Part shown: in pieces, positions 9,991-18,801 of the stretch
Position numbering within the stretch: position 1 is the stretch's first letter
Layout of the letters: each line of letters starts with the position of its first letter
Assembly: GCF_900177665.1 (NCBI RefSeq)
Contig: NZ_FXAW01000006.1
Span: 1-64,000, forward strand
From: Marivirga sericea
GTDB taxonomy: Bacteria; Bacteroidota; Bacteroidia; Cytophagales; Cyclobacteriaceae
DNA: 64,000 nucleotides
Reading direction: 5' to 3'
Position numbers and translations under genes: made by a program
Notes under the pieces: generated by a model
What the model was told of the DNA's origin: nothing
Databases searched by the model: none
The model's input: the letters and a program-made list of their open reading frames with translations, nothing else

Positions 9991-10554
9991 CTATTCTTTC
10001 ACTTTTGATTTTTTCATTATTTTTTCCTGTTTCTGGATAATTATCTGCTTCGCAATTCTTTTACCGCTTTGCACATCTAATTGATTTTCTAAATCATGCT
10101 TCTTGATGTATTTCAGTCCTCGTTCTACATGATGCATTTTCACGTGCTTGAGAAAGGAATCTTTCAAAAGATCTGGATCAAAAGCCTGAAATTTTATATG
10201 CTTTCTGCCTATACTATAAACTTGCTCAATTGACTGTAAATCGGTTTTGTACAGCTCTTCCAGAGCATCTCGAACATCCTCTTCTTTAATTTCATCAATA
10301 GCCTTCAACAAATCATCAATTGTAATTCCCTTATCCTCAGAAATTTTCATCACATCTGATACTTTGTTGTTTATTGAATCAGTAATTAAATTGAACCCAT
10401 TTTTATACCGTTCAGGAATTATTGAAGCATATTTCTTATTCACAATAGCATCAGCAACAATTTTTGGATAGACATATAGGTACCCCATATAGCCAATTGT
10501 AATAAGTAATGTAGTTAAGGAAAATACAACGATTATGATCTTGTTCTTTTTCAT
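9991..10554 (-). CDS. Membrane-anchored protein of unknown function
   Basis: 187 residues, not recognised. One N-terminal hydrophobic segment (about 5-30) follows MKKNK, so the protein is probably anchored in the inner membrane with the rest outside the cytoplasm. The remainder is helical and highly charged, rich in Lys, Glu and Asp, ending in a very basic tail (KKSKVKE). A segment near residues 85-105, IDEIKEEDVRDALEELYKTD, looks amphipathic. It runs opposite to its neighbours and lies between the Wzz and Wzy genes, so a part in polysaccharide assembly is possible but only positional. Confidence 0.6.
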   Translation of the reverse strand: MKKNKIIIVVFSLTTLLITIGYMGYLYVYPKIVADAIVNKKYASIIPERYKNGFNLITDSINNKVSDVMKISEDKGITIDDLLKAIDEIKEEDVRDALEELYKTDLQSIEQVYSIGRKHIKFQAFDPDLLKDSFLKHVKMHHVERGLKYIKKHDLENQLDVQSGKRIAKQIIIQKQEKIMKKSKVKE

Positions 10555-10668
10555 GAAATAGGCAGTTGATAGATTTTATATGGAATTTAAATAATAAATA
10601 CTTGACCAAAAAATTTTTTTTATCATAACTAATTTCAAAACAAAATCAGTAATTTCGATAAATACCTA

Positions 10669-10697
10669 TTGTAGCGTGTTGAATTAAGTTAGATTTG
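10669..10697 (+). promoter_or_regulatory. Bacteroidota-type promoter upstream of the small membrane ORF and wzy-like gene
   Basis: TTG at 10669-10671, 18 nt, then TAGATTTG at 10690-10697, a full TAnnTTTG match. Predicted start near 10704, a leader of about 85 nt before the ATG at 10790. Confidence 0.5.
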
Positions 10698-10789
10698 AAT
10701 TGTAATAGACAAAGCAAAATTATCACCTAATTTCCTTACTCTTTTTATATTTTAAGTAAAATTAAGAGCTCCACTCTTCACGATTTGTT

Positions 10790-10933
10790 ATGAAAAAGAA
10801 AGCCCCGTCCAGAAAAGAAAAAAAACAAGAGAAAAGTACTGCTGCTACTAAGAAGATCAATATTTTTCTATGCATCAGCTACGTAATCCTAATCTATCTG
10901 ATTATTTTTCTAAAAATAACTCTGATTGAATAA
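10790..10933 (+). CDS. Small single-pass membrane protein (47 aa)
   Basis: A 47-residue frame with an ATG start, a very basic N-terminus (MKKKAPSRKEKKQEK), then one hydrophobic helix (about 23-41, INIFLCISYVILIYLIIFL) and a short tail ending LIE. The stop is only 5 nt before the ATG of the O-antigen-polymerase-like gene and a good promoter lies upstream, so the two are probably co-transcribed. The positive-inside rule predicts a cytoplasmic N-terminus. No family is recognised. It could be a small partner of the polymerase, but its existence as a protein rests on composition and position only. Confidence 0.5.
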   Translation: MKKKAPSRKEKKQEKSTAATKKINIFLCISYVILIYLIIFLKITLIE

Positions 10934-10938
10934 GTAAC

Positions 10939-12366
10939 ATGAAGTCAATAAATAAAAGTACTCTTCTTCTAATTTCTACTTTAGTATTGATTGCAATAAT
11001 ATTACCATATCTGATGGTACATATTTCTTATTTAATCGCACCCATGCTAATTTTAGTATTGCTAACCTTGTTTTTTGTTAGCATCACTATGGTCAATTAT
11101 CAAACTGGAATGTATCTAGTTTTTATCTACGGATGCCTTTTCTCTCTTCTGAGTAGACTTTTAGGTGACATGATTCCCTATGGGATTTTATATGATCTTA
11201 TCATTCTGCTCACTTTTATAGCAATGGTCATAAAAGTAAAAAGCCAAAAAGGATTTCTTTGGAAAACCTCGGAGCCAATTGTCATCATACAATTTATATT
11301 CTACTCATACTTTCTCTTACAAATTGCCAACCCGAACAGTGTAAGCATAATGGCTTGGTTCGATGCCGCTAGATTTATCATATTATTCCTACTCTTTTAT
11401 GTTTTCATTCATCTCTTTAAAAACAAAGAGAGTATAAAAAACTTCACCAACTTATGGATCTTAAGCGGATTGATTGTCGCTATGTATGGTGTTTTTCAGG
11501 AATACGTTGGCTTCCGAAACTTTGAATATCAGTGGTTAACCGCTGATCCCCTAAGATTCCAACTATATCACATTTGGGGGCATATTAGAATTTTTTCTAC
11601 TTTGTCGGATCCATCGGCATATGGGCTTTTTCTAGCTTTTACAGGTACAGGCTCACTAATTCTTGCTATTGGCCCAGGTAGTTTCTCAAAAAAATCAAGT
11701 TACTTAGGAGCTGCCTTGATTATGTATTTTGGAATGTCTTTTTCAGGAACAAGAACTGCTTACGCAATGATTTTGATAGGAACTGTCTTGTTTATAATAG
11801 CCAACCTTAGAAACCCGAAAATCCTTATAGCAAGTTTCGTCTTAGTCATGATTTTTGTCATTCTAATGGTTGGCCCTTTTTATAGTGGTCCCATTAATAG
11901 AATGAGATCTACCTTTGAATTATCTGAAGATGCCTCCATGTACGTTAGAGATGCAAAGAGAATTAGACTGCAAAGTTATGTCAAATCTCATCCAATAGGT
12001 GGAGGTTTAAACACTGCAGGAAATGAGGGTTTACGTTACTCTAGAGGGCATCCATTAGCAGGTTTCTATTCGCCTGATAGCGGTTATCTTCGAACAGCTT
12101 TGGAAATGGGTTGGATAGGCTTACTAATTGTAATATCCTTAAATACAGCAGTTGTCATCAAAGGTATTCGTAATTATTTCTACCTTAAAGACCCTCAATT
12201 AAAAGTATACTCCATGGTTTACATGGTGCCTTTCTTAGGGTTATCAGTAGCTCATTACACACAAGATGCACTGTATCAAAAACCAATAAATATTCTAGTA
12301 ATGGCAACTTTCGCTTTAATGATCAAACTTAAAGATGTAGACACTACTCTGGAAGGCGATGCATAA
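10939..12366 (+). CDS. O-antigen polymerase/ligase-family membrane protein (Wzy-like)
   Basis: 475 residues with about eleven to twelve membrane helices and one large external loop. The loop region contains HPIGGGLNTAGNEG and then SPDSGYLRTALEMGWIG, the pattern of the O-antigen ligase (Wzy_C) family, in which conserved Arg and His residues act in glycan polymerisation or transfer. Its place after the Wzz-type gene supports polymerisation of a repeat unit into a surface polysaccharide at the periplasmic face of the inner membrane. Family members include both polymerases and ligases and the sequence alone does not decide between them. Confidence 0.8.
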   Translation: MKSINKSTLLLISTLVLIAIILPYLMVHISYLIAPMLILVLLTLFFVSITMVNYQTGMYLVFIYGCLFSLLSRLLGDMIPYGILYDLIILLTFIAMVIKVKSQKGFLWKTSEPIVIIQFIFYSYFLLQIANPNSVSIMAWFDAARFIILFLLFYVFIHLFKNKESIKNFTNLWILSGLIVAMYGVFQEYVGFRNFEYQWLTADPLRFQLYHIWGHIRIFSTLSDPSAYGLFLAFTGTGSLILAIGPGSFSKKSSYLGAALIMYFGMSFSGTRTAYAMILIGTVLFIIANLRNPKILIASFVLVMIFVILMVGPFYSGPINRMRSTFELSEDASMYVRDAKRIRLQSYVKSHPIGGGLNTAGNEGLRYSRGHPLAGFYSPDSGYLRTALEMGWIGLLIVISLNTAVVIKGIRNYFYLKDPQLKVYSMVYMVPFLGLSVAHYTQDALYQKPINILVMATFALMIKLKDVDTTLEGDA

Positions 12367-12426
12367 GCACCATTTCTTAATAGCGATATTATTTTACTTT
12401 TATAACAATCATTATAACATTTTTAA

Positions 12427-12434
12427 TAATTTTG
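12427..12434 (+). promoter_or_regulatory. Promoter -7 element before the TolC-like gene
   Basis: TAATTTTG at 12427-12434 matches TAnnTTTG exactly; no good upstream TTG is seen at the normal distance. Predicted start near 12441, about 25 nt before the ATG at 12466. Confidence 0.35.
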
Positions 12435-12465
12435 CATAATTGTAAGATTGACTAAATAAAAACTC

Positions 12466-13164
12466 ATGAGAATCCTCTTCGCAATATGCTTGCTAGCTTT
12501 TAGACTTAGTTTGTTTGCTCAAAATGTAGATTATAACAGAATTATATTACCTCCAAATAGCGAGAATATAGAATTTTCAGAAAAATTAGTTCAGCTGGCT
12601 TGGAAGAATCACCCTGACAACATTACTCAACAGGAACAAGTGGAAATCTCGCAAATAGATTTAAAAATATCAAGAAGAAGAGGATTAACTAACTTAAGGT
12701 TTGGTGCTAACTTAAATGAATTTAATATCGATCCTTCCAGTGATTTAGGGAATAGGTCCTTATTTTTCCCAAAATACAATTTCAGCATGTCGTTCCCTTT
12801 GGGAGACTTATTCCTGAACCCATTGGAGAATAAGCAAAATCAAATCTTAATAGAGATCTCCGAAAATGATTTAAAAGCTGCCAAATTATTAGTTAGGCGA
12901 AATGTTTTACAAGCGTATAATGATTATTTATTAGTAGAAGAAATTTACAAAATACAACGGTTAGCGATGGACAATGCAGAAACCAATCATGCTATTGTTG
13001 AAGAAAGTTTTGAACAAGGAGAAGAAACTTATGATAAGTACACTGCTAGTTTCAACAACCTAAATCAAAGGAAGATAACTCTTCTTCAGGCAGAAAGAGA
13101 CTACAAAAACGCTAAACTAACTTTAGAAGAAATGATAGGTGTTCCATTAGAGAACATTAATTAA
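12466..13164 (+). CDS. Half-length TolC-like outer-membrane protein
   Basis: 232 residues with a signal peptide (cleavage near SLFAQN). The body has the long-helix, strand, long-helix pattern of TolC-family proteins: LVQLAWKNHPDNITQQEQVE at the start of the first helix, and an ending with ERDYKNAKLTLEEMIGVPLE, the usual close of a TolC repeat. Full TolC proteins have two such repeats and about 430-480 residues; only one is present. No frameshift remnant follows before the next gene, so it appears to be a natural short form. It may form part of an outer-membrane channel for the polysaccharide, or a periplasmic adaptor. Function inferred from family and island context. Confidence 0.65.
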   Translation: MRILFAICLLAFRLSLFAQNVDYNRIILPPNSENIEFSEKLVQLAWKNHPDNITQQEQVEISQIDLKISRRRGLTNLRFGANLNEFNIDPSSDLGNRSLFFPKYNFSMSFPLGDLFLNPLENKQNQILIEISENDLKAAKLLVRRNVLQAYNDYLLVEEIYKIQRLAMDNAETNHAIVEESFEQGEETYDKYTASFNNLNQRKITLLQAERDYKNAKLTLEEMIGVPLENIN

Positions 13165-13221
13165 AACATCTTCTTTTAATATCATCATCTTAAATCGTCA
13201 TCACCGCCATTCTTAAAATCA

Positions 13222-14403
13222 TTGGAACTCGATAAAAGTAAAATAGTAATTCTTGCACTATCAAAATGGGATGGGGAATATTCATCCACTACCTTCTCTT
13301 TGGCCAAGGCATTTAGTGAAAAGAAAGAAGTTATTTACATCGATAAACCGGTTACTTGGAAGGACTACTTGCTAAGCGTTTCTAAGAAAAAGAAACCAGG
13401 TGCTATAAAAAACAAATTCTTCTCCTATACCCTCGAGTATCTGAACGATAATCTAATTATTTTCTATCCTCCAGCAACAATCCCTATCAACTTTCTACCT
13501 AAAAACTTTTTATATAAAAAATTAAAGAGGATAAATGAAAAGATACTTTTCAATTCTTTAAACAAATGCTTAGAAAAGTTGAACTGGGAAAAATTCATCT
13601 ATCTCAATATATTTAATCCATTTTTTGATCATACCAACCATATCCAACCAATTCTCAGCATCTATTATACTGTCGACAATATTTCAGAATCAGCTTATGT
13701 TAAAAAACATGGGGTCTGGTTAGAACCAGATTTAATGAAAAAAGCTGATGTAAATCTAGCCACATCACTTATGTTAAAAAAAGCTGGTGAAAAATATTCT
13801 AAAAAGATTTATCACCTCCCAAATGCAGCTGATTTACAGATTTTCAACTTCGACAATAACTATGACAATCCAAAAGAACTAGAAAACATTAGTACGGAAA
13901 TAATTACGTTTGTTGGCCACCTTGACATGCGAACTGATATTGAGATTCTAAAAACTGTTTTATCCAATCATAAAGACAAAACACTACTTATTATCGGCCC
14001 AATTTCCCTACCTAAAGAAATAATTCAAGACCTTAGGCACTACAAAAATATTTTATTTGTAGGTGCACAACCTATTGAAAGAATACCTTCTTTTTTAAAA
14101 TACAGTAGTTGTACGATCATACCATTTAAATGTAATGAGTTAACAAAAGGAATATATCCACTAAAAATTAACGAATACCTAGCGATGGGACTACCAGTTG
14201 TATCAACATATTTCTCAGAAGACATTACAAATTTTGAACATTCCATTTCTTTAGCTGAGAATCCTGAGCAATTCTCAAATTTAATCGATTGGGAAATCAG
14301 TAATAATACCTCCACAAAAATTTCACAAAGAATTAAAATTGCAAAAGAGAATACCTGGCCTAAAAGAGTAAGTCAATTTTGGGAAATTTTAAAAGAGCAA
14401 TAG
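13222..14403 (+). CDS. GT-B glycosyltransferase (GT1/GT4-like)
   Basis: 393 residues. The N-terminus, IVILALSKWDGEYSSTTFSL, resembles TuaH-like glycosyltransferases. The C-terminal half has the GT4 donor-binding pattern: ITFVGHLDMRTDIE, then LLIIGPIS, KNILFVGAQPIERIPSFL, and LKINEYLAMGLPVVSTYF, where the Glu of NEYLAMGLPVV corresponds to the conserved nucleotide-sugar contact. No in-frame ATG lies between the upstream stop and the conserved start, so TTG at 13222 is the best start. It follows the TolC-like gene by 57 bp in the same direction. It probably adds a sugar to the lipid-linked repeat unit in the cytoplasm. Donor and acceptor unknown. Confidence 0.8.
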   Translation: MELDKSKIVILALSKWDGEYSSTTFSLAKAFSEKKEVIYIDKPVTWKDYLLSVSKKKKPGAIKNKFFSYTLEYLNDNLIIFYPPATIPINFLPKNFLYKKLKRINEKILFNSLNKCLEKLNWEKFIYLNIFNPFFDHTNHIQPILSIYYTVDNISESAYVKKHGVWLEPDLMKKADVNLATSLMLKKAGEKYSKKIYHLPNAADLQIFNFDNNYDNPKELENISTEIITFVGHLDMRTDIEILKTVLSNHKDKTLLIIGPISLPKEIIQDLRHYKNILFVGAQPIERIPSFLKYSSCTIIPFKCNELTKGIYPLKINEYLAMGLPVVSTYFSEDITNFEHSISLAENPEQFSNLIDWEISNNTSTKISQRIKIAKENTWPKRVSQFWEILKEQ

Positions 14404-14417
14404 TATAGCTCTTTTAA
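14389..14417 (+). terminator. Likely rho-independent terminator after the GT-B gene
   Basis: A perfect 10-bp inverted repeat, TTAAAAGAGC and GCTCTTTTAA, with a 9-nt loop containing the gene's TAG stop. The 3' arm supplies a short T-run. Confidence 0.5.
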
Positions 14418-14738
14418 TTGGTATGCTACAAAGTGCAAGACTTACTACTCTACAAATTGCCTTCAAAAGCTGACAGGCTTGCACCATTTCATGAGTGAGT
14501 GAGTGTTAAGTCCTTTAAGCCCAAAATATCAATGAATAATTCCATTAAATTTACAGCTTAAATGTTCAAACGCTTTCTGAGCAATTCTTTTAATAACATC
14601 TAAAGTCACATACCTGATCACGTATTGATTAGTCAGCCTAATCGCCAAATAATACTTGCAGCAACATTTTCATTGAAATTCACTAAATTGAACTGACTAT
14701 TGAAACCTAAAACACTTTTAAAACTAAACTTTCTGAAA
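14404..14738. other. Intergenic stretch, no gene seen
   Basis: About 335 bp. It begins with the 3' arm of the terminator, holds a short tetranucleotide run (three TGAG units near 14494), and shows no convincing ORF or strong promoter. Confidence 0.5.
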
Positions 14739-15491
14739 ATGAGCCTGACAATCAAACCAATCTTAAGAGAAATAAAAATACTTCTAAAAAATGACAAAAT
14801 CCTTGCTGATAATTATAAAACCGTAAGTCAACTACTTTATTCAGACGAAAACAGTTCTAAAGCAGACCACATTATCGTTAATATGCTTCCAACCCAGCTA
14901 AAAGGAAAAGTAAATGATGACCTAGAGCGTGCTGCAGCATCTGTTTTAGAAAGAGTTGTTTTAGGAGCACTTATTAAAAAACAAAAGCCAAAGAAAGTAT
15001 TTGAAATAGGTACATTTAGAGGTTTTACTTGTTTAGCTATGGCAGAGAATGCACCTGAAAACGCGGAGATATATACACTAGATTTACCGCCGGAATTGAG
15101 TGCTAAGAACATTGCAGAAAAGTATTACAAAAAAAGCACCAGCTCAGGTTTTCATCAAATGGACAAAGCTGATATTGATAGGTCTGTCGGAATACTCATT
15201 TCACTATACAAAGGTAAAAATAAGATAAGTCAACTTTATGATGACTCTTCTAAAATGAATTTCTCAGCTTTTAAAGGGGAGATAGATTTTTTCTTTGTAG
15301 ACGGCTGCCATGCATATGATATGGCCAAGAAAGACACCCTAACGGCTTGGTCCTGCTTATCCAAAGGTGGAATGATTGTGTGGCATGATTATACTTGGAA
15401 ATCAGTAAGAAAAGCCATTAAAGATGCAAAACTTAATACCTCTATAACTTACGTTAAAGAAACTTCATTAGCTTTTGCTATCAAATCATAA
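14739..15491 (+). CDS. Class I SAM-dependent methyltransferase
   Basis: About 250 residues. It has the Rossmann SAM-binding motif VFEIGTFRGFTCLAMAE followed by an acidic strand end IYTLDLPPEL, and the later block FFFVDGCHAYDMAKKDTLTA with GGMIVWHDYTW, typical of the Methyltransf_24 group. Such enzymes in polysaccharide islands often methylate sugars or their precursors. A TTG at 14700 would add 13 residues; I prefer the ATG at 14739 because the added stretch shows no conserved feature. It stands alone, with non-coding gaps on both sides. Substrate not predictable. Confidence 0.78.
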   Translation: MSLTIKPILREIKILLKNDKILADNYKTVSQLLYSDENSSKADHIIVNMLPTQLKGKVNDDLERAAASVLERVVLGALIKKQKPKKVFEIGTFRGFTCLAMAENAPENAEIYTLDLPPELSAKNIAEKYYKKSTSSGFHQMDKADIDRSVGILISLYKGKNKISQLYDDSSKMNFSAFKGEIDFFFVDGCHAYDMAKKDTLTAWSCLSKGGMIVWHDYTWKSVRKAIKDAKLNTSITYVKETSLAFAIKS

Positions 15492-15801
15492 TTGGGGGAG
15501 CGTTTTATTAGATAGGTTGAATAATTTTTATTTAATCACTAAAATTAAATATTCGCCATTGAATTAGCTACGGATATTTCTCAACTTCCCTAAAATGCTC
15601 CTTCTATTTTTTTCATCAGGAAATGTCCTTTGTCCAATTCTAAGTTGTTCTAAACACTTTTTGACAAATTGTAGCTCATAGTTTATTTCTACAAAATAAT
15701 TATGAGCTTACAGAGTAAAACTATTTTTCAGTAAAAGATTTCTGTAACCAAGAATAAATAATCTGACTAACATTTTTATACTAACTTCTTTAATTAATTT
15801 T
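15492..15801. other. Intergenic stretch, no gene seen
   Basis: 310 bp, AT-rich, without a credible ORF. A TAATTTTA close to the next start (15793-15800) resembles a -7 element but lies too near the ATG to be convincing. Confidence 0.45.
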
Positions 15802-16758
15802 ATGAACACTCAAAACAGATTAATGAAAAAGAAATTCACTCAGATACCTGACTTTTTAATCATAGGAGCAGGGAAATCAGGCACCACTTCTCTTGATAAT
15901 TACTTAAAGCAGCACCCTGAAATATTTATAAGTGAACGAAAAGAACCTAACTTTTACGGCTATGAATTGAATCAGCTATCTGATTTCTCAGTGAAGTCAG
16001 AAATTAACCATTACACAGACTCCGTGACAAACTTAGAGGATTATTTAAATTTGTTTTCTTCCGCAGGTCAACAACAATTAAAAGGTGAAACTTCCAATAC
16101 GTATATGTATCATAACACTGCGGCCGAACGGATTCAACATTATAATCCTGAGATGAAATTAATTGCTATACTAAGACAGCCAGCTGAAAGACTGTACAGT
16201 AGATTTTTGCACTTAGCAAGAGAAAATGAACTCCCTACTGACAATTTTTTAGATTGTTTGGATAAGGAAAGTATTTGGTGGTGGAGAAACGATCTTGTCA
16301 AAGAAGGTTTTTATGGTCAATATCTAAAAAAGTATTACGAATTATTTGATCACAGTCAGATAAAAGTATTTCTTTTTGAAGATTTGAAAAATCACCCTGA
16401 AAAATTATTTAAAGAAGTGTTCCAATTCCTCAATATTGATTCAGGTTTTGAACCAAATCTATCAGTAGAATATAATCAATCGGGATTCATAAAAAACAAA
16501 AAAGTCGATGCCATCTTTGGCGGAAAAGGAATTATCAACAGAACAATGAAGTTTATTCTTCCGAAGAAAATTATATCTTCTTTAAAAGGAAATATCCAAG
16601 TCCAAAAGAAAATTCAATCTCTAAGAAGCAAGAATTTACATAAACCAAAATTAAAGACCGAACTAAAACAGCAAATAACAAATGAAATATATCTTGAAGA
16701 TATTAAAGAATTGCAAAAATTAATTGATAGGGACTTAAGCCACTGGCATTCCAGTTAA
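15802..16758 (+). CDS. PAPS-dependent sulfotransferase
   Basis: 318 residues of the sulfotransferase-1 fold. The 5'-phosphosulfate loop FLIIGAGKSGTTSLDNYLKQ is near the N-terminus, followed by HPEIFISERKEPNFYG. The 3'-phosphate-binding stretch AILRQPAERLYSRFLHLAR lies around residue 125. These two motifs bind the donor PAPS. The likely acceptor is a sugar hydroxyl on the polysaccharide made here, as for NodH- or heparan-type relatives; this is inferred from location. An internal ATG at 15823 is also possible as start. It meets the next gene tail to tail, 20 bp away. Confidence 0.85.
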   Translation: MNTQNRLMKKKFTQIPDFLIIGAGKSGTTSLDNYLKQHPEIFISERKEPNFYGYELNQLSDFSVKSEINHYTDSVTNLEDYLNLFSSAGQQQLKGETSNTYMYHNTAAERIQHYNPEMKLIAILRQPAERLYSRFLHLARENELPTDNFLDCLDKESIWWWRNDLVKEGFYGQYLKKYYELFDHSQIKVFLFEDLKNHPEKLFKEVFQFLNIDSGFEPNLSVEYNQSGFIKNKKVDAIFGGKGIINRTMKFILPKKIISSLKGNIQVQKKIQSLRSKNLHKPKLKTELKQQITNEIYLEDIKELQKLIDRDLSHWHSS

Positions 16759-16778
16759 TAGGTTTCATGCAAGTAGTG

Positions 16779-17663
16779 CTAATCACAAAACTCTATTGTT
16801 TCAGGTAGTTCTAGGCTGTATATTTTTCCTCCTAAAATTCCGCTCGTCAGCTCATCAGTAATCAAAAGACGCATTTCAATTTCATCGAAATCAATCGCCT
16901 CTTTTTGACTAAAGTGACTTAATGGATACGCCTGAAATTTACCGCTGAAAAAATCATCGTCTTCAAAGCAGCTAAAGAAAAAAATATTGTTATGCGAAAG
17001 AAGAGCCAAAACATTACGCTTCTCTATCAAAGCCGCCCCGGTAATCCAGTTTTCGAACATACTTCCGTCTCCGGTATAAAATGTATCCATTAATTGTGCA
17101 ATATGTTCACCCGGTTGGTCACTTAATTTATATAATTTAATTTCTCCTTTGAAAGGCTTACCTCTGCTCTTGGAAAACAAGTAAATACTATTATTAAAAT
17201 GAATCATTGCTTCAATATCAAATTCTAACATGCCACTCCCAGGAGGAAAAGCCTTTTGGTCAGATAATTTAAATCTTATAATTTTAGCTGTAAATATCTT
17301 TTTAGTAATACTGTCCGGATTAGGTACTATATAAATTTTCAAATCTCTTCTATCGTTTTTATTATTCCCAAAATCACCTATATAGAAGTTGCCTAAAGTA
17401 TCAGAAGCTAGATCTTCCCAGTCCTTCATGTTATTGTTCAAATAGACCGTATTAATGATATCAAAGGAATCTCTACTAAGCTGGTACAAGACCGGTTTTC
17501 CATGATCATTAATAGTCCAAATACTCCCTGCATCTGTAAGTTCGAGACCTGAGGATCCCTTTAGTATCTCAGGTAAATCAGATAGCTGCTTAAGCTTCTG
17601 AGAAAAAAGTAACGAAGATGATAGTAAACTTAGAAATATAATAAATGCTCTTATTTGTACCAT
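16779..17663 (-). CDS. Secreted beta-propeller-like protein of unknown function
   Basis: 294 residues with a signal peptide (cleavage near LLFSQK). The repeated pattern SGLELTDAGSIWTINDHG, then DWEDLASDTLGNFYIGDFG, then MLEFDIEAMIHFNNSIYLFS suggests four to six propeller blades, like SdiA-regulated or NHL-type secreted propellers. No sorting domain is seen, so it is probably periplasmic or a simple exported protein. It forms a two-gene minus-strand unit with the pyruvyl transferase upstream, within an otherwise plus-strand part of the island. Function unknown. Confidence 0.6.
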   Translation of the reverse strand: MVQIRAFIIFLSLLSSSLLFSQKLKQLSDLPEILKGSSGLELTDAGSIWTINDHGKPVLYQLSRDSFDIINTVYLNNNMKDWEDLASDTLGNFYIGDFGNNKNDRRDLKIYIVPNPDSITKKIFTAKIIRFKLSDQKAFPPGSGMLEFDIEAMIHFNNSIYLFSKSRGKPFKGEIKLYKLSDQPGEHIAQLMDTFYTGDGSMFENWITGAALIEKRNVLALLSHNNIFFFSCFEDDDFFSGKFQAYPLSHFSQKEAIDFDEIEMRLLITDELTSGILGGKIYSLELPETIEFCD

Positions 17664-17710
17664 ACTAATCTAATGTTTTAGTCAAATCAAGATCTCAATA
17701 AACGCTTAAG

Positions 17711-18604
17711 TTAATTTTTTACTGAGTATTTCTTTTTTACATCATCAAGCTTATCTAATAATTGCTCCCCTTTTGATCTAAGAATAGACTCTTGACTTAA
17801 ATAAGGATCCAAAGATTTAATCATTTGAAACTCATCTACTACTTTCGGAATAATACTTCTATCCTGATATTTTTTAAAGATTCCAATTATCGGACTCAGA
17901 GATGACAATGGTAATGGATAGCCAGTCTTTTCTCTTATCACATTTCGTGTAAAACTAGTATCATCATAAAGTGACCTTATTTTAAAAGGGTCATATCCTA
18001 AATTAAAAGTAGACGTCCAGTCCTTCCATTTGAAATCATTAATCCCGCCATAGGCTTTTGCAGGTATCCAAGGAACTCTTAAAGCATCAGCAACAACAGC
18101 TCCATGCATTGCCTCTGCAATCAATACTTCTGTCTGTTTTAATTGTGTGATAATACTTTGGCTATCAGAAGTAGGATCAATCAGATGGACATCAGACATT
18201 TCACAAATAACTTTCCAATCGTACTTTTGCATACTTTCCCAATGAGGCATATATGCGTATTTATATTTCTTATCAAGCACTTTTTGGTCCATGTACTGAA
18301 TCAGAATTGCACCATCACTTATCGCCAACTTCTTGTCGATTTTTAATGCTTCACAAGTCAAAGGGCCCCTGACGCAAAAAATATCAAATGAATCATCTAT
18401 TTTTGGTATAGCGCCATAGGCGAATCCACTACTAAATACAATTTTCTTCTTCGCTTCTCTTACATTTTTTAACCCTAAAATAGAGCCGATTCCCACGAAT
18501 GATGTTTCTGGATCAGAATCAAAAAAATCAGGTAAAAAATGGTTGAAAATGTAAGGGTTTAGCGCATCGCCAAAATTATTTGACTGAAAGTAATTTAATA
18601 TCAT
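17711..18604 (-). CDS. Polysaccharide pyruvyl transferase
   Basis: 297 residues. The pattern NYFQSNNFGDALNPYIFNHF at the start, FVGIGSILGL, the FCVRGPLTCEAL block and TEVLIAEAMHGAVVADALRV (with the conserved Glu-His pair) mark the PS_pyruv_trans family, GT-B-fold enzymes that put a pyruvate ketal on sugars using phosphoenolpyruvate. This would add a negative charge to the exopolysaccharide. It is transcribed away from the following GT2 gene. A TATTTTTG element at 18641-18648 on the minus strand may be its promoter. Confidence 0.82.
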   Translation of the reverse strand: MILNYFQSNNFGDALNPYIFNHFLPDFFDSDPETSFVGIGSILGLKNVREAKKKIVFSSGFAYGAIPKIDDSFDIFCVRGPLTCEALKIDKKLAISDGAILIQYMDQKVLDKKYKYAYMPHWESMQKYDWKVICEMSDVHLIDPTSDSQSIITQLKQTEVLIAEAMHGAVVADALRVPWIPAKAYGGINDFKWKDWTSTFNLGYDPFKIRSLYDDTSFTRNVIREKTGYPLPLSSLSPIIGIFKKYQDRSIIPKVVDEFQMIKSLDPYLSQESILRSKGEQLLDKLDDVKKKYSVKN

Positions 18605-18801
18605 TAATAATTAACATTATGCGACTCAATAAACATAATTCAAAAATAATTAAATACTTAATAACATTTCTATTTATAAGATTAATTTTGTCCATTTAAT
18701 TATTAGTATTTTATATTTATTTACATGTAGTTCATACTGCTGAAAAAGCGTCCTACATAGTAATGAGATTTTAAAGAAATCACATACCACAGCTCAATAA
18801 T

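Noticed and set aside
14494-14508. Short TGAG tandem run as a phase-variation switch
   Set aside because: Only about three units, outside any coding region and far from a promoter.
14700-14702. TTG start for the methyltransferase
   Set aside because: An ATG 39 bp downstream gives a complete enzyme, and the extra residues have no conserved feature.
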